Below, one piece after another: positions 1 through 5,595 of a stretch of 5,595 nt of DNA. The translations under genes were made by a program, and so were the position numbers. The notes below the pieces were generated by a model that ran no database searches, was not told where the DNA came from, and was given only the letters and a program-made list of their open reading frames with translations. This DNA is from Bryobacterales bacterium (GTDB lineage: Bacteria; Acidobacteriota; Terriglobia; Bryobacterales; Bryobacteraceae), in contig JAOAPP010000199.1 in assembly GCA_025462985.1 (NCBI GenBank), forward strand, positions 1 to 5,595. Reading direction: 5' to 3'. Numbering within the stretch: the first letter of the stretch is position 1; each line of letters opens with the position of its first letter.

Positions 1-188
1 CCGGAGATGGAGGCTCTCGTATAGGCCTCGTAGGAAAAGGTGTTATTCACGCCAGCGACCACGGAGCAACTGCCGTTATAAACTGTTTCCGAAAAGCCGG
101 GCTGCGAGCATGTCACCATCGCCGTCCCATAAATGCTTGCCGCAGACACGGAAAGAAAGGAAATTAGAAGCGAGAGCCTCGTCAACAT
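1..188 (-). CDS. Partial exported protein of unknown function (N-terminus only)
   Basis: The reverse strand carries an open frame from an ATG at 188-186 to the window edge (62 full codons, no stop), so the gene is truncated on the left. It begins MLTRLSLLISFLSVSAAS, a basic n-region followed by a hydrophobic core and an A-x-A-like stretch, which reads as a Sec signal peptide cleaved near residues 16-23. The mature part is rich in Ser, Thr, Tyr, Asn and small residues and has two cysteines (residues 27 and 41) about 14 apart, suggesting a secreted beta-rich domain with a possible disulfide. An in-frame GTG at 203-201 would add MKSTA in front; neither start has a strong ribosome binding site. 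I do not recognise the family. Acidobacterial secreted proteins with C-terminal sorting signals often start in this style, but the C-terminus is not in view. It lies 154 bp downstream of the GH95 gene on the same strand and may be independent of that operon. Confidence 0.6.
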   Translation of the reverse strand, partial: MLTRLSLLISFLSVSAASIYGTAMVTCSQPGFSETVYNGSCSVVAGVNNTFSYEAYTRASIS

Positions 189-342
189 TGCTGTGGATTT
201 CACAGTAACATTTAACCTAATAACTTGAAAGACGGTACTAAGACAGCTTTAATCGGGGTGCTTGCCCGAACTGAAATAAGGTTGTTATCTGCAGGACTGG
301 TCAAGCATTAAATTTACTTAGTGCTGTGACTGCGTCTTTCCG
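189..342. other. Intergenic gap between GH95 stop and the left-edge gene
   Basis: This 154-bp stretch has no convincing ORF and is more AT-rich than the flanking genes, as expected for a gap that holds the GH95 transcript end and the promoter of the left-edge gene. I see one short hairpin (253-269, listed separately). On the plus strand, TTGAAA (225-230) and TTTAAT (248-253) are separated by exactly 17 bp, a sigma70-like arrangement, but no plus-strand gene follows it. On the minus strand I could not identify a clear -35/-10 pair for the left-edge gene. Confidence 0.5.
253..269 (-). terminator. Weak hairpin, possible end of the fucosidase transcript
   Basis: TCGGG and CCCGA form a 5-bp stem around a 7-nt loop, about 75 nt beyond the GH95 stop codon. 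Read on the minus strand it is followed only by TTAAAG rather than a proper U-tract. The stem is short and the tail poor, so it is at best a weak intrinsic terminator. Rho-dependent termination or read-through into the left-edge gene is equally possible. Confidence 0.18.
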
Positions 343-2817
343 TCAGGCAAAATGTAGCGTATAGCTCGTGCTGGCGTTCAGATCGCAGGAAACTTCCTGA
401 GCGTTTTCGTTCTGCCACCGAAGTGTCTGTCCTTGTGGGGCGCGGAACTTGTAGCGGCCAGTGGCTGTGGGACGAACTGTACACTCGACAGCTTTGCCAC
501 CATCCCAGCGAAGATCGATTTCGAGCCCGCCCCGGGCACGCAAGCCTCTGACTTCCCCTCCGGGCCATGCGGACGGCAAGGCCGGGAGCAGATCGATGGA
601 AGGGCCGTGGCTCTGGAGGAGCATTTCAGCGATGGCTGCGGTTGTGCCAAAGTTCCCGTCAATTTGGAAGATCGGGGACGGGTTAGCAGGGTGGGTGTCG
701 AATAGGTTGATATTGGTGCTGTGCAGCATCAGCATTGAGAGAGATTCCCAGGCTTTCGCGCCGTCGCCGAGTCGGGCCCAGAAGCTGATTGCCCAGGCGC
801 GGCTCCATCCGGTGTAAGCGCCGCCGTGCGCCAGTCGACGCTCCAGAGAGACGCGGGCAGCTTTTGCTAATTCGGGGGTCGAGCGGGGGGTAATCTGGTT
901 GCCTGGATAAAGAGGATACAGGTGCGACATGTGTCGCTGCCCGGGCGTGCTCTCCTCGAAATCGATCGCCCACTCCTGTAACTGGCCGTATTTTCCAATG
1001 TTGTACGGCGGGAGGCGATCGCTCGCTCTCTGGAGTTTCGCCGCAAACTCAGCATCGATTCCCAGTTCCCTGGCGGAAGCGGCACAGTTGCCGAAGAGTT
1101 CCCGGATGAGGGCCAGATCCATCGTGCAACCGGCGCTGGTCATAGCGGGCTTCCCGTCTGGTGCCAGAAAATCGTTTTCGGTGGATTCCGAGGGGCAGGT
1201 GGTGAGGTGACCTTTGCCGTCCTCAATGAGCCATGCCAGACAAAATTCCGCAGACCCTTTCATCAGCGGATAAGCTCGCGTCTTCAGGAATTCGCGGTCC
1301 CGAGTGAACAAGTAGTGTTCGTAAAGGTGTTGGCAGAGCCAGGGACCGCTCATGTTCCAGTTCGCCCAGGTCGGTTGTCCCACTCCCTCGCCAACTGGGT
1401 TGGAGGCCCGCCAGAGATCGATGTTGTGATGGGAGACCCAGCCGGGAAGCCCATAGGTTTCTTCCGCAGTCCGCGCCCCGGTCTTGCTCAGGTCACTGAT
1501 GAACTCAAAGAGGGGAGCGGCACATTCCGTCAAATTGCAGGTTTCTGCCGGCCAGTAGTTCATCTGGACGTTGATATTAGCGGTCCAGTTCGAACTCCAG
1601 GGAGGTGTGACTTGATCATTCCAGATGCCTTGCAGGTTGGCGGGCTGCGTTCCCTGACGCGAACTGCTGATGAGGAGATAGCGGCCGTACTGGAAATAAA
1701 GTGCGAGCAGAGAAGGATCGGGCGATGTCGCGAAGCTTTTCAGCCGTACGTCGGTCGGCTTGTTTCCGGCAACTGGCGAGGCTAGCGACAAGGAGACTCG
1801 GCGGAAGAGAGCCTGGTGGTCTTTGATGTGCCGGTCGCGCAAGAGATGCAGCGGCACTTTGGCGGACTTCTCCAGTTGAGTGGTGGCGGTCGCGACGACT
1901 TGATCGATGGGGGTATCAGGTGTTTGTGTGAGTCCGCGGAATCCCGTTGCGATAGTCAGAAGAATGATGAGTGAGTTTGCTCCCTTGACGACGAGCTTGT
2001 TGCCTTCTGCGCTCAGCGCGCCTCCGTCGATGTTCGTGTCCAGCACGGCGGCGAAGAACATGCCATCGCCGGGCGCCTCCGATAGGGTAACCGGAGTTTC
2101 GCTTTTCGGGTGCCCCGCGCCCGCGATGTGGGCTGCTGCCTTGCCGGTGAGAACCAGCCGGTTCTTTCCAGAAGGCTTCACTGATTTTTGAAGTTCGGCG
2201 TCGAGGGAAACTGAACAGTGAATCTGCCCGGGCTTGCTGGCTGTGAGGTGCACGACCAAAACCTGCTCCGGCGCGGAAACGAATGCCGTCCTTTCGAAGT
2301 TCACGTCACCGATTTGGTAGGAAGTGGTGGCACACGCGGTATCCAGGTCAAGTTCCCGGCGATACCCCGTCGCTTTACCCGCGCCCAGGAATTCGATGCG
2401 GAGATTACCGGCCGGCTGATAGGATTCTGCGAAGCGACCCTGCATCTTGCTGCAGAGTTGGTCGGCTAAGTGGTAGTTCCCCTGTTCCAGGACTGCCTTG
2501 CGAATGGGATCTAAATACTTCGGCGCATCTGGATTGTTGCCATCCGTTGGCTTTCCGGACCACAGAGTGTCTTCATTGATCTGCAGGACTTCGCCAGTGG
2601 GGCTGCCGTGCGCATCTCCACCAAAGACCATGGCGCCCAGGCGCCCATTTCCGATGGGAAGCGCATCTACCCACTGCGCCGCAGGCGCTTCGTACCAGAG
2701 CTTCAGATCCGACGCCGAAGGCTGTTCAGCTTGTCGTGAAAGCAGGGGAGAACTCGAGGCGGCGATTGCCGTTGCGGCAAGGAAACTGCGGCGAGTGCAT
2801 GTGCTCGATTTGGACAT
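343..2817 (-). CDS. GH95 family alpha-L-fucosidase (or alpha-L-galactosidase), Tat-exported
   Basis: Complete 824-residue glycoside hydrolase family 95 enzyme, an inverting exo-enzyme that usually removes terminal alpha-1,2-linked L-fucose; some members prefer alpha-L-galactose. Residues 1-32 are a twin-arginine signal: TRRSFLAA at 8-15 matches the Tat consensus, followed by an Ala-rich core. The N-terminal beta-sandwich starts at about residue 38 with [26 protein letters not shown] family sequence ([15 protein letters not shown] around 53-67) and NEDTLWSG at 81-88. The (alpha/alpha)6 barrel spans about 365-735 and a C-terminal beta-domain follows. By analogy with B. bifidum AfcA, the catalytic residues should be Asn414 and Asn416 (in [12 protein letters not shown]), the acid Glu547 (in PSESTEN), His629 (in RHMSHL) and Asp720 (in FQIDGNFG); all are present. 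The ATG at 2817 lies 8 bp after the GH29 stop and has no clear Shine-Dalgarno, suggesting translational coupling. Length is normal for the family (about 750-850). Fucose versus galactose preference cannot be decided by eye. Confidence 0.95.
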   Translation of the reverse strand: MSKSSTCTRRSFLAATAIAASSSPLLSRQAEQPSASDLKLWYEAPAAQWVDALPIGNGRLGAMVFGGDAHGSPTGEVLQINEDTLWSGKPTDGNNPDAPKYLDPIRKAVLEQGNYHLADQLCSKMQGRFAESYQPAGNLRIEFLGAGKATGYRRELDLDTACATTSYQIGDVNFERTAFVSAPEQVLVVHLTASKPGQIHCSVSLDAELQKSVKPSGKNRLVLTGKAAAHIAGAGHPKSETPVTLSEAPGDGMFFAAVLDTNIDGGALSAEGNKLVVKGANSLIILLTIATGFRGLTQTPDTPIDQVVATATTQLEKSAKVPLHLLRDRHIKDHQALFRRVSLSLASPVAGNKPTDVRLKSFATSPDPSLLALYFQYGRYLLISSSRQGTQPANLQGIWNDQVTPPWSSNWTANINVQMNYWPAETCNLTECAAPLFEFISDLSKTGARTAEETYGLPGWVSHHNIDLWRASNPVGEGVGQPTWANWNMSGPWLCQHLYEHYLFTRDREFLKTRAYPLMKGSAEFCLAWLIEDGKGHLTTCPSESTENDFLAPDGKPAMTSAGCTMDLALIRELFGNCAASARELGIDAEFAAKLQRASDRLPPYNIGKYGQLQEWAIDFEESTPGQRHMSHLYPLYPGNQITPRSTPELAKAARVSLERRLAHGGAYTGWSRAWAISFWARLGDGAKAWESLSMLMLHSTNINLFDTHPANPSPIFQIDGNFGTTAAIAEMLLQSHGPSIDLLPALPSAWPGGEVRGLRARGGLEIDLRWDGGKAVECTVRPTATGRYKFRAPQGQTLRWQNENAQEVSCDLNASTSYTLHFA

Positions 2818-2825
2818 TGATTCAA
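2818..2825 (-). other. GH29-GH95 intercistronic junction (operon link)
   Basis: Only 8 nt separate the GH29 TGA stop (2828-2826) from the GH95 ATG (2817-2815). No AGGAGG-like sequence is seen in the roughly 25 nt upstream of the GH95 start. There is no room for a promoter or terminator here, so GH95 is most simply expressed from the GH29 message with re-initiating ribosomes. Confidence 0.75.
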
Positions 2826-4571
2826 TCAGGGCTGCGAAGATTGGAAGACGAGAGAAACCGTGTCAAGCGTGACGCCCAGTGGCGCCGCCCGTTCCGCTGG
2901 GGAACCGGGCGTTACCGTCATGATCATATCGCTTGATCGCTCCAGCTTTACGGAACCGGCGGTTGCAGGCCCGTGATCGTCGCCGTAGACATTGGCTTTG
3001 ATGATCCGGCCGCCAATGCTGATATCGAGAACTCTCGCGAATTTGCCCGGCTGATGGAGGAGTTCGATCTTGTAAGTGCCCGGACGGTCGATCGCGACAT
3101 GCCACTCCTGTTTGCGGATGGTCGGCGGATCAGAGTAGCCTTCCCCATTGGCGTTGTAGAACAAGTTCGCAGAGCGGGTGGTCAGGCGGATTACGCCATC
3201 GGTGCCGGCGTGGGTCGCTGGCTGCTCGACCTTCAATGGGCCCTCGAAGTCGACCGCGATCACCGGGATGAAGGTCTGGGCGGGCTTCAGAGAGATGACG
3301 TTCGCGCCGAGGATGGGCAGCGTCGATCCCTGATCATCACCTAACAGCCGAGCTCGCTGAATCCGATTCTTGAAACCGGGCAGAGCAATCCGCCCGCTTT
3401 GAGGGGGATGCTCAACGAAGAGAAACAGCCGATTATCCTTGACGGTCGCATAGCCAAAATCCAGCTCGCGAAAGGGCTGCGGCCTGACGCCGTAGATCGC
3501 TTCACCGTTTTGCTGGAGCCATCGACCGATGCCTCGCAACACGTCGGCCTCATACGGGACAACCGAGCCATCCCCACGCGGGCCGATGTTCAGGATGTAG
3601 TTTCCGCCCCGGCTCGCGACTTTGATGAGCCGAAGAACGTGCTCTCGCGTTTTTGCTTCGAGGTTGGTCCGCTTTTCCCAGGATCGATATCCCCAGGTGT
3701 CCGCGAAGATGGACGCCGGCGATTCCCAGGGTTCGTCCAGGATGTAGTCGGGCACGGCGTCATCGCCCATTTCACTGAAGTCGCCTTCGTTGTTCCAGAC
3801 GCGGCCGCTGATCATAGCCTCGGGCTGCGCGCGATGAACAGTCTGTGCGAAATGGCGGCTTTGCAGCTTGGTCGGATGACCCATGTCGAACCAGATCTCA
3901 GAGAGGGGCCCGTAGCCGGTGGTCAGCTCTTTCAGTTGAGCGACATTGAACTCTTCGTGTTCATGTGAGAGCGGGTTGTCATTACGCCTGTCCGGAATGT
4001 CGCCGAAATGCCAGTCGATCGTGGAGTAGTAGACGCCAAATGGCATGTGACGGCGCGCGCAAGCCTCCGCCAGGCCTTTCACGATGTCCCTTTTATAAGG
4101 CGAAGCGTTCACAACATTGTATGGCGATTGCTTTGTGGCAAACAGGCTGAAGCCGTCGTGGTGCTTGGACGTGATGACGATGAATTTCATTCCGGCATCG
4201 ATCCCGAGTTCGACAACGGCGTCGGGATTCCAGTTGACCGGATTGAAGCTCGAAGCGAGCCGGGCATAGTCTGGCTCTGGAATATGCGCGTCAGATTGAA
4301 TCTGTTCGCTGTAGTTGCCGGAGTATTGACGGCCCTTCCAGACGCCTCCCAGTTCCGAGTAGAGACCGAAGTGGATGAACATTCCGAACTTTCGGCTTTG
4401 CCACTCGCGAATCGTTTCAGGACCGGGTCGACCCGGCTCGCGGTCGGTCGCAAGAGGGGCTGCACCAACCACGGATAGAAGAATGAGGGCAAGTAGAACC
4501 GAAGGAGTGAATCGCAGACGAAAAAATCCTGGTACTTTTCGGTGTCGCAACACGTAGCATTTTATCCACAC
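2826..4571 (-). CDS. GH29 family alpha-L-fucosidase with C-terminal beta-rich extension, Sec-exported
   Basis: Complete 581-residue glycoside hydrolase family 29 enzyme, a retaining exo-alpha-L-fucosidase. Residues 1-41 look like a Sec signal: a long basic n-region, a hydrophobic core at about 24-36 ([13 protein letters not shown]), and cleavage near AAPLA. The catalytic (beta/alpha)8 barrel spans about 50-365: [12 protein letters not shown] (61-72), [11 protein letters not shown] (134-144), YYSTIDWH (181-188), SEIWFDMG (224-231) with Asp229 as the expected nucleophile, PWES...TWGYRSW (281-298), and the closing helix [16 protein letters not shown] (346-361). The acid/base is less certain; Glu283 in PWES and Glu262 in NNEGDF are candidates. 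A beta-domain follows (about 365-445), then about 130 residues predicted as another beta-sandwich. The start is GTG at 4571-4569: an in-frame TGA sits directly upstream, so it cannot be extended, and GGA 5 nt before it is a weak ribosome site. A second GTG at codon 7 would also keep the signal peptide. First gene of the operon with GH95. Confidence 0.95.
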   Translation of the reverse strand: MWIKCYVLRHRKVPGFFRLRFTPSVLLALILLSVVGAAPLATDREPGRPGPETIREWQSRKFGMFIHFGLYSELGGVWKGRQYSGNYSEQIQSDAHIPEPDYARLASSFNPVNWNPDAVVELGIDAGMKFIVITSKHHDGFSLFATKQSPYNVVNASPYKRDIVKGLAEACARRHMPFGVYYSTIDWHFGDIPDRRNDNPLSHEHEEFNVAQLKELTTGYGPLSEIWFDMGHPTKLQSRHFAQTVHRAQPEAMISGRVWNNEGDFSEMGDDAVPDYILDEPWESPASIFADTWGYRSWEKRTNLEAKTREHVLRLIKVASRGGNYILNIGPRGDGSVVPYEADVLRGIGRWLQQNGEAIYGVRPQPFRELDFGYATVKDNRLFLFVEHPPQSGRIALPGFKNRIQRARLLGDDQGSTLPILGANVISLKPAQTFIPVIAVDFEGPLKVEQPATHAGTDGVIRLTTRSANLFYNANGEGYSDPPTIRKQEWHVAIDRPGTYKIELLHQPGKFARVLDISIGGRIIKANVYGDDHGPATAGSVKLERSSDMIMTVTPGSPAERAAPLGVTLDTVSLVFQSSQP

Positions 4572-4589
4572 TCACATCCATGTAGTAGC
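4572..4589. promoter_or_regulatory. Short divergent gap between GH29 and AI-2E genes
   Basis: Only 18 bp lie between the GTG start of GH29 (minus) and the most upstream good start of the permease (plus, GTG 4590). Promoters for both must therefore lie inside the opposite gene's 5' coding region, unless the permease starts later (TTG 4641 or GTG 4659). I could not identify convincing -35/-10 boxes for either direction. A perfect 5-bp inverted repeat, GTCCG...CGGAC, sits nearby at 4614-4628. Confidence 0.35.
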
Positions 4590-5595
4590 GTGGCAATCAC
4601 ACCGGCTTCTACGGTCCGGCGCTCGGACTCGTCGTATCTGTTGCGCGTCACAAGTGCTGTGGCCATAGTTGCCGGACTTTATTTCGGCAAAGAGCTACTC
4701 GTTCCGTTTGCTCTCGCGTTGCTGCTTAGTTTTCTTTTGTCCAGTCCGGTGGGATGGCTGCAGCGGCTTGGACTAAAGAAAGGGGCAGCGGTATCGCTGG
4801 TGCTGGCGGCGACTTGCGGAATTGCTATGGGATTGGCGTGGCTGGGCCTGCTGGAATTGGCCGGGATCGTGACCAGCCTTCCGCAATACCACGCCAACAT
4901 GATGCACAAGCTAGAGTCGTTTCGGAACCCGGCTGGATTCGGACTCACCAAGCTCTTCGAGAGCATTCAGGACCTTAAGAGTGTCACAGCCTCCAGCCGC
5001 CAGCCGGCGGCCAATCCGGTGCCGGTTCGGGTGATGGGGCCGGCCGAGAGCATTTCTTCTGTGAGTTTTTTCGGAACGTCGCTGCTGACGGGTATCGCTT
5101 CTGCATTCGCTGTTGCAATTTTGACGCTCTTTCTGCTGCTGAATCGCGAGCAGCTTCGGAACCGCCTTCTTCGGTTGATGGGGCAAGGCCGCCTGCTGGC
5201 GATGACAACGGCGATCGACGACGCAGCGCACCGGGTGAGCCGATATCTTCTGACGCAGTCCGTCGTGAATAGTACCTTCGGGATTTTGTGGGGCTTGGGT
5301 CTGTTCGCGGTCGGCGTTCCATACGCTCCCTTCTGGGGTGTCGCGGCGGCCATGCTGAGATTCATTCCCTATATAGGAACGTTTGTCGCCGGCCTGTGCC
5401 CGGTTCTCCTTGCATCAATCGCACTCACCGGATGGAGGCGACCCCTGATCGCGGCGGCGCTTTATTGCACGCTGGAAGGACTGGTGTCATCCATCGTGGA
5501 GCCCTGGCTGTATGCCACGCGAACCGGAATCTCGTCGCTGGCAATCCTGCTGTCGGCGGCGTTTTGGACCTTGCTTTGGGGACCAATCGGATTGA
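4590..5595 (+). CDS. AI-2E family transporter (PerM/TqsA-like), truncated at right edge
   Basis: An open frame of 335 codons from GTG 4590 runs off the window with no stop. It encodes a polytopic membrane protein of the AI-2E transporter family (PF01594), named after E. coli TqsA; characterised relatives also include Na+/H+ antiporters, so the substrate here is unknown. Visible landmarks: paired hydrophobic segments at about 22-52 (GLYFGKELLVPFALALLLSF), a further segment at 66-90, a soluble linker at about 98-157 with a Pro/Ala-rich stretch, and membrane segments at about 160-184, 218-242, 246-278, 283-303 and 315-335. The family signatures are RFIPYIG at 257-263 and EPWLYATRTGISSLAIL (304-320) followed by FWTLLWGPIGL. 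Family members are usually 340-400 residues or longer, so only the C-terminal tail should be missing. The start is uncertain: GTG 4590 gives a typical basic N-terminus but has no Shine-Dalgarno; TTG 4641 and GTG 4659 are alternatives that keep all membrane segments. It is divergent from the fucosidase operon. Confidence 0.9.
   Translation, partial: MAITPASTVRRSDSSYLLRVTSAVAIVAGLYFGKELLVPFALALLLSFLLSSPVGWLQRLGLKKGAAVSLVLAATCGIAMGLAWLGLLELAGIVTSLPQYHANMMHKLESFRNPAGFGLTKLFESIQDLKSVTASSRQPAANPVPVRVMGPAESISSVSFFGTSLLTGIASAFAVAILTLFLLLNREQLRNRLLRLMGQGRLLAMTTAIDDAAHRVSRYLLTQSVVNSTFGILWGLGLFAVGVPYAPFWGVAAAMLRFIPYIGTFVAGLCPVLLASIALTGWRRPLIAAALYCTLEGLVSSIVEPWLYATRTGISSLAILLSAAFWTLLWGPIGL

Noticed and set aside
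1207..1785. 192-residue plus-strand open frame opposite GH95
   Set aside because: It lies wholly antisense to a well-supported GH95 gene, has no recognisable domain or ribosome site, and has composition typical of a shadow frame in GC-rich DNA.
3399..3968. 189-residue plus-strand open frame opposite GH29
   Set aside because: It is antisense to the catalytic barrel of GH29 with no family resemblance; the GH29 frame explains the sequence fully.
4008..4478. 156-residue plus-strand open frame opposite the GH29 N-terminal half
   Set aside because: It overlaps the conserved HFG and HHDGF motifs of GH29 on the other strand and shows no independent coding evidence.
4580..4588. ATG at 4580 as a start for the permease
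   Set aside because: It is out of frame with the permease and is followed at once by two TAG stops.
4967..5365. Minus-strand open frames overlapping the permease
   Set aside because: The plus-strand frame encodes clear AI-2E family motifs across this whole region; the minus-strand products are Arg/Ser-rich and low-complexity, as expected of shadows.
1..5595. Search for mobile elements, CRISPR repeats, tRNA/rRNA or defence genes
   Set aside because: No terminal inverted repeats, spaced direct repeats, transposase-like sequence, cloverleaf candidates or defence domains were visible; the space is filled by four conventional genes.

Overview
The window looks like a moderately GC-rich Gram-negative chromosome. 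The gene content (exported GH29 and GH95 glycosidases, an AI-2E family permease, and a small exported cysteine-containing protein) and the weak Shine-Dalgarno sequences would fit a soil polysaccharide degrader such as an Acidobacteriota member. This assignment is inferred from protein style only. There is no rRNA or marker gene to confirm it.

Layout: (1) Positions 1-188, minus strand, hold the first 62 codons of a secreted protein that runs off the left edge. (2) Positions 189-342 are a 154-bp intergenic gap with only weak signals. (3) Positions 343-2817, minus strand, encode a complete 824-residue GH95 alpha-L-fucosidase-type enzyme with a twin-arginine signal. (4) Positions 2826-4571, minus strand, encode a complete 581-residue GH29 alpha-L-fucosidase with a Sec-type signal and a C-terminal beta-rich extension. 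Only 8 bp separate its stop from the GH95 start, so the order of transcription is GH29 then GH95 and the two are almost certainly one operon. (5) From about 4590 to the right edge, plus strand, there is a divergent AI-2E/PerM/TqsA-family membrane protein, cut off by the window end.

How the genes work together: GH29 enzymes are mostly retaining fucosidases, and many act on alpha-1,3/1,4 or general alpha-L-fucosides. GH95 enzymes are inverting and mostly act on alpha-1,2-L-fucosides or the related alpha-L-galactosides. Together they would remove terminal L-fucose, or a similar sugar, from branched glycans such as xyloglucan side chains, pectin, algal polymers or glycoproteins. The two appear to use different export routes (Sec for GH29, Tat for GH95). 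No transporter, regulator or fucose-catabolism gene for the released sugar is visible here. The permease is divergently transcribed and its functional link to the fucosidases is unproven.

I found no RNA genes, CRISPR arrays, insertion sequences or phage genes, and no convincing novel system. This is mostly an ordinary carbohydrate-degradation locus with a few details worth checking.
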